From contig NZ_JAJBUX010000088.1 of NCBI RefSeq assembly GCF_020860125.1, positions 1 through 14,108 of the forward strand: a DNA stretch of 14,108 nucleotides. Reading direction: 5' to 3'. The first letter of the stretch is position 1. Each line of letters starts with the position of its first letter. Under the pieces are notes generated by a model. That model was not told the DNA's origin, made no database searches, and saw nothing but the letters and a program-made list of their open reading frames with translations. Made by a program: the position numbers and the translations under genes. Below, in pieces: positions 1 to 7,770 of this stretch. This DNA comes from Cloacibacillus sp. Lineage in GTDB: Bacteria > Synergistota > Synergistia > Synergistales > Synergistaceae.

Positions 1-20
1 GAAATATCAGCTAATATAAA

Positions 21-49
21 TTGACATTATCAAAATATATTACTATAAT
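21..49 (+). promoter_or_regulatory. Consensus sigma70-type promoter of the lyase-TRAP operon
   Basis: A perfect -35 box TTGACA (21-26) and a perfect -10 box TATAAT (44-49) are separated by exactly 17 bases, in very AT-rich DNA. Transcription would start near 55-57, leaving an untranslated leader of about 90 bases before the first lyase. A 7-bp inverted repeat (TAATATA at 12-18, TATATTA at 36-42) brackets the -35 box and could be an operator, although AT-rich DNA gives such arms by chance. The leader also holds a short dyad TATAA-N3-TTATA at 89-101. I see no riboswitch or terminator-like hairpin in the leader. Confidence 0.78.
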
Positions 50-133
50 TTGATTACATTAAAAATATCTTTTGTCATTTTTTGATTCTATAAAAATTAT
101 ATTTTGCGCTAAGGGATCAACATAAAATTTTAA

Positions 134-141
134 GAGGTGAT
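134..141 (+). promoter_or_regulatory. Ribosome binding site that sets a CTG start for lyase 1
   Basis: AGAGGTGA lies at 134-141, and the only in-frame start-like codon at normal spacing is CTG at 146. The GTG at 137 is part of the Shine-Dalgarno sequence itself and has no other site upstream. The ATG at 164 is about 22 bases away, too far for this site. Confidence 0.6.
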
Positions 142-145
142 AATC

Positions 146-1729
146 CTGAACAAGTCGTTAGAAATGGATTTTTCCCGGGTAGGCTACTCCAATAAGATAC
201 GCGAAGTTGCTTTGGGAACAAAAGATATCTCATTGGAGGAGTTTATTGCCGTCGTGCGGTACGGCAGCAGAGTGGTCCTAACAAGGGAATATCTTGAGAG
301 GGTGACAAAATCACGCAGCCTGGTGGAAAAATTTTTGGCGGAGAACCGGGCGATCTACGGTCTGACCACGGGGTTCGGCGATAATGTACGCAGGGTGATC
401 CCGCAAAATGAAGCGGAGCTGCTTCAGCGTAATATCATACGTTCTCACTCCGTATCCGTCGGAGAACCGCTTTCCGAAGAGGGGGTGCGCGCCCTCTGGC
501 TGATGCAGCTTTTGAGCCTTGGGCGCGGCTATTCCGGCATCCGTCCCGAGGTCTTACAGCTGATTGCCAATTGCCTTAACAAGGGCATTTTTCCCGTCGC
601 GCCGGCTGAGGGATGCATCCAGAACCTGCCGGTCGAAGGTTATGTGAACCTGGTGCTGATGGGTGAGGGACAAGCTTGGTATGGAGGCCGGCTTATGTCG
701 GGAGCCGATGCTCTGACCGCAGCGGGGCTGAGACAGATCTCTCCGGCCTGCAAAGAAGGGCTCTGCCTTACTAACGGCATCAACGGCGCCACAGGCGTCG
801 CGCTTATCGCCCTTAATGATTCTATCGTGGCGGCGCAGACGGCGGATATCGTTGGGACGATGGCCTATGAGGTATTGCGCGGCACGCTTCTCGCCTGTGA
901 TCCAAGGCTGCATTCCGTGAAGGCTCATGCGGAGCAGGCAGGGGCCGCGGCGAATGTGAGAATGCTACTGCATGACAGCGAGATCGCGAAAAATTCCCTT
1001 CATTTAAGAGTTCAGGACCCTTATGTTATTCGTTGTCTGCCGCATGTGCACGGAGCCGCTAAACGGTTTATTAAAGATGTGGCCAGAAGCCTCCTGCGCG
1101 AGATGTTATCCTGCAACGACAATCCCGTAGTTTGGCCCGAAGATGGCGGCGAAGGTTTGATGGGGTCAAATTTTGACGGTACATACACCGGAGCGGGAGC
1201 CGATATTCTCTGTATGGCCTGTGCCAACCTCGCGAAAATATCCGAGCGCCGTACCGATAAGCTGACCAATCAAAGTCTGAGCGGCGGTTATCCGGCATTT
1301 CTCGCACAAACTCCCGGCGTGGACAACGGTTATATGATCCCCCAATACACGGCGGCAGGGTTGGTTGGGGAGATTCGCGGACTCTGTATCCCCGCCACCG
1401 GCGACAGTATTCCTGTCAGTGCCAACTGGGAAGACCCGATCAGTATGGCGTGGTGGGCGGCGATGAAGGCGGTAGACGTTACCCGTAAACTGCATTACAT
1501 ACAGGCTATAGAGCTGATGGTCATGGCCAGAGCCTTTGACCTGACGCCGGCCGAGGCGGGAAGGTTTTCCAGCATTACGACGCTGGTGCACGATAAAATT
1601 CGCGCCAAGGTCCCCTACGTGAACGGAGACAGATATTTCTCTCCCGATATAGAAGAAATCTATTCGCTGGTATCGGACGGGAATATTGTCAGAGAAGTTC
1701 AGTCCGTCACAGGCCCGCTTGTATTTTAA
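146..1729 (+). CDS. MIO-less aromatic amino acid lyase-family protein, paralog 1
   Basis: A full-length member (527 aa) of the histidine/phenylalanine ammonia-lyase fold, normally a cytosolic homotetramer that eliminates the amine from aromatic amino acids. Family landmarks seen: YGLTTGFG (Tyr71), SHSVSVG (His101), KEGLCLTNG (Asn210), VQDPYVIR (Tyr293, Arg296), NFD (residues 342-344) and ANWED (Glu429). The MIO-forming Ala-Ser-Gly is absent: residues 156-168 read GCIQNLPVEGYVN where the family has GSVGASGDLAPLAH-type sequence, three residues longer. The start is inferred as CTG at 146, because it follows the ribosome site and gives the same N-terminal length as paralogs 2-4 (seven residues before D-F-S). 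It is first in the operon, 33 bases before paralog 2, and groups with paralog 4. Ordinary ammonia-lyase chemistry is unlikely; ergothionase-like elimination of trimethylamine is an inference. Confidence 0.88.
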   Translation: MNKSLEMDFSRVGYSNKIREVALGTKDISLEEFIAVVRYGSRVVLTREYLERVTKSRSLVEKFLAENRAIYGLTTGFGDNVRRVIPQNEAELLQRNIIRSHSVSVGEPLSEEGVRALWLMQLLSLGRGYSGIRPEVLQLIANCLNKGIFPVAPAEGCIQNLPVEGYVNLVLMGEGQAWYGGRLMSGADALTAAGLRQISPACKEGLCLTNGINGATGVALIALNDSIVAAQTADIVGTMAYEVLRGTLLACDPRLHSVKAHAEQAGAAANVRMLLHDSEIAKNSLHLRVQDPYVIRCLPHVHGAAKRFIKDVARSLLREMLSCNDNPVVWPEDGGEGLMGSNFDGTYTGAGADILCMACANLAKISERRTDKLTNQSLSGGYPAFLAQTPGVDNGYMIPQYTAAGLVGEIRGLCIPATGDSIPVSANWEDPISMAWWAAMKAVDVTRKLHYIQAIELMVMARAFDLTPAEAGRFSSITTLVHDKIRAKVPYVNGDRYFSPDIEEIYSLVSDGNIVREVQSVTGPLVF

Positions 1730-1762
1730 AAGGCCGCGGGGATATTGGAAAGGAGAAAAACC

Positions 1763-3346
1763 ATGGAACAGATCGCCAAACTGGATTTTTCAAAGATCAG
1801 TAAGGCCAGCCAAATAAAAGAGGTATGTATAGGGCAGGAGCCTCTGCCTCTCGAAGAATTTATCGCCGCGGCGCGGTATGGGGCGAAGGTGCGATTCTCA
1901 AAAGAATACATCGAAAGGGTTGTCCGTTCACGCAGGCTGGTGGAAAAAATCCTCGACGAGAACAGGGTCGTCTACGGACTCACGACGGGATTCGGCGACA
2001 ATGTGCGCACCATTATTCCGCAGGATGAGGCGGTGCAGCTTCAATATAATATTCTGCGCTTCCACGCCGTCTCCGTCGGCGAAGCAATGCCGGAAGAGGG
2101 AGTGCGCGCCATCTGGCTCATGCAGTTGCTGAGCCTTGGTATGGGATACTCGGGCATCAGATTTGAGATGCTGGAGTTGATTGCCAAGTGCCTGAACGCC
2201 GGAGTTTATCCCTTTGCGCCCAGGTACGGCTCGGTACAGGCGCTGGTAATAGAGGCGCAGATGAACCTTGTCCTCATTGGAGAGGGAAAGGCCTGGTATA
2301 AGGGTGAACTTCTGGACGGATGCGAAGCGCTTGAACGCGCAGGCCTCGCCCCGCTGACCCCCAGCTGTAAAGAGGGGCTGTGTCTGACTAACGGTTCCAA
2401 CTCGGCGACGGCGTTGGCGGCGCTGGCCCTGTACAACGCAGTCATTGCGGTACAGACGGCCGATATCGCGGCGGCGATGTCCTATGAAGCGCTTAAAGGA
2501 AATATCCTTGCCTGCGACGAAAGGCTCCACTCGCTGAAAGAGCATCCCGACCAGTCTCTGTGCGCGGATAATATCCGCCGACTTCTCGGCGACAGCGGTA
2601 TCATCCGTGAGAATAAGGGAAAACACGTACAGGACCCGTTGGTGCTCAGGTCTGTGCCCCAGATGCACGGAGCCGTTAAGTGTTATATAAAAGACGCCGG
2701 CCTCAATATTATGGAAGAGATGGCCTCATGCAGCGATAACCCGATCCTCTGGCCAGAGGGAGACGACGGCGTGGCCCTTATGGGGGCGAACTTCGACAGC
2801 ACCTTTTCCAGCGGCGCCGCCGACATCATTTCGATCGCCTCGGCGAATCTGGCCAAGCTGCTTGAGCGCAGAATAGACAAGCTTACAAACCGCAACTTCA
2901 GCGGCTATCCTGCTTTCCTGGCGGAAAATCCCGGCGTGGACAACGGTTATATGATAATTCAGTATACGGCGGCGGGACTTGTCAACGAAATAAGGGGCCT
3001 TGCCCTTCCGGCAACTGCCGACAGTATCCCCACCTGTGCAAACTGGGAGGATCCGGTAAGCATGGGGCTTCTCGCCTCGCAGAAGGCCTGGGATATATCG
3101 CAAAAGCTGCAGTATATAGTCGCCATTGAGTTGATGGTGACTTCGCGTGCTTTCGACATTTTTAAAGAGGGCGAAGGTCGTTTCGCCTCCGCCACCAAGG
3201 CCGTACACGACAAGGTCCGCGAAGCGGTCCCCCCGCTTACCGGTGACCGCCACCTGACGCCGGAGATAGAAAGAGTCAAGGAGATGGTGGCTGATGCGGA
3301 GTTCATCCGCACCGCAGAGGCCTATGTCGGTGTCCTTAGTTTCTAG
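1763..3346 (+). CDS. MIO-less aromatic amino acid lyase-family protein, paralog 2
   Basis: The second of four tandem lyase paralogs, 527 aa, starting at an ATG with AAGGAG 7 bases upstream; an in-frame TTG at 1745 precedes that site and is rejected. It keeps YGLTTGFG (Tyr71), His101, KEGLCLTNG (Asn210), Arg296, NFD (Asp345) and ANWED (Glu429). As in its neighbours, the Ala-Ser-Gly triad is missing, and residues 156-168 read GSVQALVIEAQMN. Two further differences matter: the family QDPY motif is QDPL, so the active-site tyrosine equivalent to Tyr280 of Pseudomonas histidine ammonia-lyase is Leu293, and the WW pair after ANWEDPVSMG in paralog 3 is LL here. It groups with paralog 3. It may be a divergent catalytic subunit or a partner in mixed tetramers. 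The substrate is unknown. Confidence 0.9.
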   Translation: MEQIAKLDFSKISKASQIKEVCIGQEPLPLEEFIAAARYGAKVRFSKEYIERVVRSRRLVEKILDENRVVYGLTTGFGDNVRTIIPQDEAVQLQYNILRFHAVSVGEAMPEEGVRAIWLMQLLSLGMGYSGIRFEMLELIAKCLNAGVYPFAPRYGSVQALVIEAQMNLVLIGEGKAWYKGELLDGCEALERAGLAPLTPSCKEGLCLTNGSNSATALAALALYNAVIAVQTADIAAAMSYEALKGNILACDERLHSLKEHPDQSLCADNIRRLLGDSGIIRENKGKHVQDPLVLRSVPQMHGAVKCYIKDAGLNIMEEMASCSDNPILWPEGDDGVALMGANFDSTFSSGAADIISIASANLAKLLERRIDKLTNRNFSGYPAFLAENPGVDNGYMIIQYTAAGLVNEIRGLALPATADSIPTCANWEDPVSMGLLASQKAWDISQKLQYIVAIELMVTSRAFDIFKEGEGRFASATKAVHDKVREAVPPLTGDRHLTPEIERVKEMVADAEFIRTAEAYVGVLSF

Positions 3347-3391
3347 GGATTTTACGCCGCATAGCAGCAGCGAAGAGAAAGGAGAACAGCA

Positions 3392-4975
3392 ATGGACGAA
3401 GTCTCTGTACTTGTTCCTTCAAAGATAGGGAGAGCGGATAAAATAAAAAAAGTCACACTCGGCCCCGGACCGCTGAGTCTGGAGGAGTTTATCGCCGTCG
3501 TGCGGTACAATGCCGAACTTGTTTTTTCTCCTGAGTATATAGAGAGAGTTTCGGCATCACGCGAACTCGCGGAAAAATTCCTTGCCGAAAACCGTAAGAT
3601 ATATGGTCTTACCACTGGCTTTGGAGAAAATGTCAGTCGTATAATCCCTCAGGACGAAGCCGTGCAGCTGCAGGTGAACATCCTGCGTTCACACGCGGTG
3701 TCTGTTGGCAAGCCGCTTAAAAGGGAGGCGGTGAGGGCCGTGTGGCTGATGCAGCTGCTGAGTCTGGGCAAAGGTTATTCGGGCATTCGCCTTGGGGTCC
3801 TTTCGCTCATCGCCGAATGCTTGAACCGCGGCGTGACCCCCTATGTTCCCGGTGAAGGTTCTGTCCAATATCTGGCTATAGAAGCGCAAACCAATCTTGT
3901 CCTCATGGGTGAGGGACGTGCCTGGTATGAGGGAGAGCTTTTACCTGCGGCGGAGGCTCTTGCCCGCGCCGGTCTCAAGACCTTTATCCCCGCCTGTAAG
4001 GAGGGATTGTGCCTGACCAACGGCGCGAATTCGGCGACGGGACTGGCCGCGATTGCGCTCTATGACTGTGCTGTCGCCGTACAAACCTCGGATATCGCGG
4101 CGGCGATGTCTTATGAGGCGTTAAGGGGAAATATCCTTGCCTGCGATCCCAGGCTGCATTCGTTGAAGGAACACCCCAACCAGGCTGCCTGCGCGAGAAA
4201 TATTATGAAATTGCTGGCAGACAGCGGCATCGCCGCCAAATATAAGGGCGTGCGTGTTCAGGACCCGCTGGCGCTGCGTTCCGTACCTCAGATGCACGGC
4301 GCCGTCAAATGCATGGTGCAGGACGCTTCAAGGGATATCCTTGAGGAGATGGCCTCATGCAGTGATAATCCGATCCTCTGGCCTGGCAGGGATGAGGAAC
4401 TTGGTTTGATGGGAGCAAATTTTGACGGTACATACCCGAGCGGTGCGGCGGACATTCTCTGTGTGGCGGCGGCCAACCTCGGCAAACTTGTCGAAAGGCG
4501 CGTCGATAAACTGACTAACCGCCATTTCAGCGGCTATCCGGCCTTCCTTGCGGAAAACCCGGGGGTTGATAACGGCTACATGATCGTCCAATATACGGCA
4601 GCCGGTCTGCTGAATGAAATAAGGGGGCTGGCGCTGCCGTCGACCGCCGACAGCATCCCCACATGCGGCAACTGGGAAGACCCCGTCAGCATGGGCTGGT
4701 GGGCATCGCGCAAGGCATGGTACGTAGGTAAAAAGATAGAGTATATCCAGGCCATAGAGATAATGACGCTCTGCCGGGCCTTTGATATGATGCCCGCCGG
4801 TGAGGCGCCGTTTTCCTCCGCCACTCGGGCGGTGTATGAAAAGGTCCGCGAGGTTGTTCCTCCAGTCAGTGGAGACCGCCATTTTGGACCCGATATCGAA
4901 AACGTCTTTAAACTGGTCCGCGACGGAGAGATGATCAAGGCCGCGGAAGGGGTAACTGGGACACTGGAATTCTAG
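3392..4975 (+). CDS. MIO-less aromatic amino acid lyase-family protein, paralog 3
   Basis: The third tandem lyase paralog, 527 aa, starting at an ATG preceded by AAAGGAG with normal spacing and lying 45 bases after paralog 2. It retains Tyr71, His101, Asn210, Arg296, NFDGTY, the RRVDKLTNR segment and NWEDPVSMGWW. The MIO triad is replaced by GSVQYLAIEAQTN (residues 156-168). Like paralog 2 it carries QDPL instead of QDPY (Leu293) and has SNSATA/ANSATG rather than INGATG after the conserved Asn. Paralogs 2 and 3 share near-identical DNA around 2717-2754 and 4346-4383, yet other short tracts match paralog 1, suggesting past exchange between copies. It is probably cytosolic and oligomeric, as the family is. 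The likely reaction is a 1,2-elimination from an aromatic amino acid derivative, by inference only. Confidence 0.9.
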   Translation: MDEVSVLVPSKIGRADKIKKVTLGPGPLSLEEFIAVVRYNAELVFSPEYIERVSASRELAEKFLAENRKIYGLTTGFGENVSRIIPQDEAVQLQVNILRSHAVSVGKPLKREAVRAVWLMQLLSLGKGYSGIRLGVLSLIAECLNRGVTPYVPGEGSVQYLAIEAQTNLVLMGEGRAWYEGELLPAAEALARAGLKTFIPACKEGLCLTNGANSATGLAAIALYDCAVAVQTSDIAAAMSYEALRGNILACDPRLHSLKEHPNQAACARNIMKLLADSGIAAKYKGVRVQDPLALRSVPQMHGAVKCMVQDASRDILEEMASCSDNPILWPGRDEELGLMGANFDGTYPSGAADILCVAAANLGKLVERRVDKLTNRHFSGYPAFLAENPGVDNGYMIVQYTAAGLLNEIRGLALPSTADSIPTCGNWEDPVSMGWWASRKAWYVGKKIEYIQAIEIMTLCRAFDMMPAGEAPFSSATRAVYEKVREVVPPVSGDRHFGPDIENVFKLVRDGEMIKAAEGVTGTLEF

Positions 4976-5032
4976 GATGCGTATCCGTATGGCAAGAATA
5001 TTTGATAAAGGGCGAAAAGAGAGGGTGCATCT

Positions 5033-6622
5033 ATGGAACATATAGCTACTCTTGATCCTTCCAAAATAGGAAGGGCGAATGAAATAACACAGGTGACGAT
5101 CGGCGCCGGAGCCGTCCCATTGGAAGAATTCGTCGCCGTTTCCCGCTATGGGGCGAAGCTCGTCCTCTCGCAGGAATACCTTGAGCGAGTTACGAGGTCC
5201 AGGGCGCTGGTAGAGAAATTTCTTGCGGAGAACAGGGCGATCTATGGACTGACGACAGGTTTCGGAGACAACGTGAGAAAGGTTATACCACAGGAAGAGG
5301 CAGTACAGCTGCAGCTGAATATTCTGCGCTCGCACGCCGCCTCCGTGGGAAAACCGCTTTCCGCCGAATGTGTTCGGGCTAACTGGCTGATGCAGCTCTT
5401 AAGCCTGGGCAGAGGTTATTCGGGGATACGCCCCGAGATGTTGTCTCTCATCGCGGATTGCCTGAACGAAGGCGTCGTCCCTTACGCGCCGGCTGAGGGG
5501 TCCATCCAGTCTCTTTCAGTGGAAGCGAATATAAATCTCGTGTTGATCGGAGAAGGGCGCGCTTGGTACAAAGGAGAGCTTCTAAACGGCAGAGAAGCTT
5601 TGGAAAGAGCCGGTTTAAAGCCTCTGATGCCTGCCTGTAAAGAGGGGCTTTGTCTTACTAACGGTATCAACGGAGCTACCGGTATCGCGCTGATCGCTCT
5701 TTATGACAGCCTTGTCGGCGCGCAGACCGCCGATGTCGTGGCGGCCATGGCTTATGAGTCGCTGCGGGGAACGATCATGGGATGCGATGCGCGGCTGCAC
5801 TCGCTCAAATATCACTCCGAACAGAGCGGAAGCGCGGAGAACATTAGAAACCTGTTGGCGGACAGCGGCATTATGGCTAAATATAAAAACGCTAGAGTTC
5901 AGGATCCCTATATTCTGCGGTCGATCCCTCAGGTACACGGAGCGGCGAAACGTTTTTTGCGCGACGCCGCGACCTCGCTGCTGCGCGAGATGGCTTCATG
6001 CAATGACAACCCCATTGTCTGGCCGGAGGACGGAGACGGAGACGGGCTGATGGGCGGCAACTTTGACGGTACATATACCGGTGCCTACGCCGACACCATC
6101 TGCATTGCCGACGCCAATCTGGGAAAATTTTCCGAACGCCGCATGGACCGGCTGACCAACAGGCATTTTAACGGCGGCTATCCTCCGTTCCTTGCGGAAA
6201 AGCCCGGGGTGAACAACTGTTATATGATAGCTCAATATACCTCGGCCGGTCTAGTTAGCGAAATACGCAGCCTGTGCATCCCTGCTACGGGGGACAGTAT
6301 CCCGGTAAGCGCGAACTGGGAGGATCCGATCCCGATGGCGTGGTGGGCGGCGATGAAAGCCGCGCAGGTCGCGGAAAAACTGGAATACCTGCTGGCTATC
6401 GAACTTATGGCGCAGGCCAGGGCCTTTGACCTGACGGATACCTCCGTACACGGGACATTTGCCAAGGCGACGATGAACGTACACGACCTCATAAGGACGA
6501 AGATCCCGCCTGTAACGGAAGACCGTCATTTCGGGCCGGAGATCGAGACGGTTTATCAGCTGGTCAAGCACGGAGATATATTGAAGACGGCGGAAAAAGA
6601 ATCAGGAACGTTGAAATTTTAA
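5033..6622 (+). CDS. MIO-less aromatic amino acid lyase-family protein, paralog 4
   Basis: The fourth tandem lyase paralog, 529 aa, with AGAGGGTG upstream of its ATG and 57 bases after paralog 3. It keeps YGLTTGFG (Tyr71), SHAASVG (His101), KEGLCLTNG (Asn210), VQDPY (Tyr293) with Arg296, GGNFDGTY and SANWED. The triad region (156-168) reads GSIQSLSVEANIN, again without Ala-Ser-Gly. It resembles paralog 1 most (QDPY, INGATG, GGYP, PMAWWAAMKA). It differs from all others in RRMDRLTNR, where Lys about 373 is Arg, and in GVNNCYMI where the others have GVDNGYMI. These sit in conserved segments likely near the active site, so a shifted substrate preference is plausible. Sixty-six bases separate it from dctP, with no convincing terminator between them, so the transporter is probably co-transcribed. 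Confidence 0.9.
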   Translation: MEHIATLDPSKIGRANEITQVTIGAGAVPLEEFVAVSRYGAKLVLSQEYLERVTRSRALVEKFLAENRAIYGLTTGFGDNVRKVIPQEEAVQLQLNILRSHAASVGKPLSAECVRANWLMQLLSLGRGYSGIRPEMLSLIADCLNEGVVPYAPAEGSIQSLSVEANINLVLIGEGRAWYKGELLNGREALERAGLKPLMPACKEGLCLTNGINGATGIALIALYDSLVGAQTADVVAAMAYESLRGTIMGCDARLHSLKYHSEQSGSAENIRNLLADSGIMAKYKNARVQDPYILRSIPQVHGAAKRFLRDAATSLLREMASCNDNPIVWPEDGDGDGLMGGNFDGTYTGAYADTICIADANLGKFSERRMDRLTNRHFNGGYPPFLAEKPGVNNCYMIAQYTSAGLVSEIRSLCIPATGDSIPVSANWEDPIPMAWWAAMKAAQVAEKLEYLLAIELMAQARAFDLTDTSVHGTFAKATMNVHDLIRTKIPPVTEDRHFGPEIETVYQLVKHGDILKTAEKESGTLKF

Positions 6623-6688
6623 GGTTTCATCTATACTGGCAGTTATTTGTTCTAAAAATATCATATATTATGGAGGGGCATTTGAAGT

Positions 6689-7705
6689 ATGAAAACTGGC
6701 AAAATTTCGGTATTTACAGCGGCACTGTTGGCGATGGTTTTCATCACGGGCGGAATGGCGGAGGCTAAAAAGCCGATCACGCTTAAATTCGCCGGTATCA
6801 ACCCGGTAGAACATTCGTCTACGGTAGAGATGAAAAAGATGGCGAAGAATATTGAAAAAGAGACGAACGGGGAGGTTAAGGTCAGAGTATTCCCCGCTGG
6901 GCAGCTCGGTGACTACACACTGGTATACGAAGAAATTACCAAGGGCACGATCGATATGGCGCTTATTCCCATACCGACCGAATATGAGCCGAAACATCAG
7001 ATAACGCTGGTGCCCTGCCTCGCCAAGGATTATAACGACGTCAAAAAGATTTTTGCTAAAAATGGCTGGCTATACAACACGGTGGATAAACTCCATAAAA
7101 ATTTAGACGTCGTATTTCTCGGTTTTCAAATCGAGGGCTTTGGCGGTATAGGATCTGTCAATAAGATAAATGATCCATTGAATCCCAAAACGCCGAAGAA
7201 TATGCTTTGCCGCATATCGACGATGGAGTTGGATAAATTTGTGCTTGACGCCCTAAATTACGCGACGGTCACCGTACCATATTCGGACCTTTATACAGCA
7301 CTACAGACTGGGGTCGTCGAGGGTTGGTATGGCGGCGCCGCGGTGCACAGCTATCAGGGTTATAGGGATGTTCTGAAAAATTACTATAATTTTAACCTTT
7401 TTGTTGAGGCATATCAGCTCGTCGTATCAAAGAAGAGCTGGGATAAGCTGACCCCCGAACAGCAGGCGGTTATCGCCAAAGATGCTGATATCCTCTACAA
7501 AAACAGCATTACCATCGCGGAAAAAGAGGAAAACGAATATCTGAAGAAGATGAAAGAGGCCGGTATGAATGTCTACGTTTATACCGCCGAAGAGCTCACG
7601 CCGATAAACGAGCGGGTCAAGAAAGTTGTCTGGCCGAAGCTGGACAAGCTTCTTGGCAAAGAACTCACCAATGACCTGATGAAACAGTTTGCGGCGGATA
7701 AATAA
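6689..7705 (+). CDS. dctP: TRAP transporter solute-binding protein, DctP family
   Basis: The periplasmic binding protein of a tripartite ATP-independent periplasmic transporter, which delivers organic acids or amino acid-like solutes to the DctQM membrane pair. It is 338 aa with a Sec signal peptide: KTGK, a hydrophobic stretch at about 8-22, and probable cleavage after AEA at residue 26. No lipobox cysteine is present, so it should be soluble. Arg175 (in LCRIST) sits where the family has its carboxylate-binding arginine. The later pocket segment GVVEGWYGG (208-216) carries Trp213 and Tyr214 where many members have polar residues, followed by Tyr-rich sequence. An aromatic pocket plus the arginine would suit an aromatic or betaine-type carboxylate; this is inference. 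The start is ATG with GGAGGGG upstream. The gene is followed by dctQ and dctM. Confidence 0.93.
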   Translation: MKTGKISVFTAALLAMVFITGGMAEAKKPITLKFAGINPVEHSSTVEMKKMAKNIEKETNGEVKVRVFPAGQLGDYTLVYEEITKGTIDMALIPIPTEYEPKHQITLVPCLAKDYNDVKKIFAKNGWLYNTVDKLHKNLDVVFLGFQIEGFGGIGSVNKINDPLNPKTPKNMLCRISTMELDKFVLDALNYATVTVPYSDLYTALQTGVVEGWYGGAAVHSYQGYRDVLKNYYNFNLFVEAYQLVVSKKSWDKLTPEQQAVIAKDADILYKNSITIAEKEENEYLKKMKEAGMNVYVYTAEELTPINERVKKVVWPKLDKLLGKELTNDLMKQFAADK

Positions 7706-7724
7706 AATCAGCCTTGACTGATGA

Positions 7725-7754
7725 GCGCGGCGTGCTCCTGAAACCGCGCCGCGC
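7725..7754 (+). other. GC-rich hairpin between dctP and dctQ
   Basis: GCGCGGCG (7725-7732) and CGCCGCGC (7747-7754) can form an 8-bp GC stem with a 14-base loop. No run of T follows, so it is not a complete intrinsic terminator. Hairpins in this position often stabilise or partly attenuate transcripts so that more binding protein than membrane subunit is made. That role is inferred. Confidence 0.5.
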
Positions 7755-7770
7755 CCATTCAACGAAATGA

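Noticed and set aside
1..145. Riboswitch or attenuator in the leader of the lyase operon
   Set aside because: I found only weak AT dyads, no stable stem and no conserved aptamer-like pattern.
4355..5335. Long minus-strand open frame (326 codons) across the paralog 3 / paralog 4 junction
   Set aside because: It lies antisense to two clear lyase genes, shows low-complexity arginine/cysteine/histidine-rich composition without a recognisable domain, and is a codon-bias shadow. Similar minus-strand frames at 1928-2668, 10643-11407 and 11420-12016 are rejected for the same reason.
146..6622. Calling the four lyases histidine ammonia-lyase (hutH) or phenylalanine ammonia-lyase
   Set aside because: The Ala-Ser-Gly triad that forms the MIO cofactor is missing in every copy, and no other hut genes are present.
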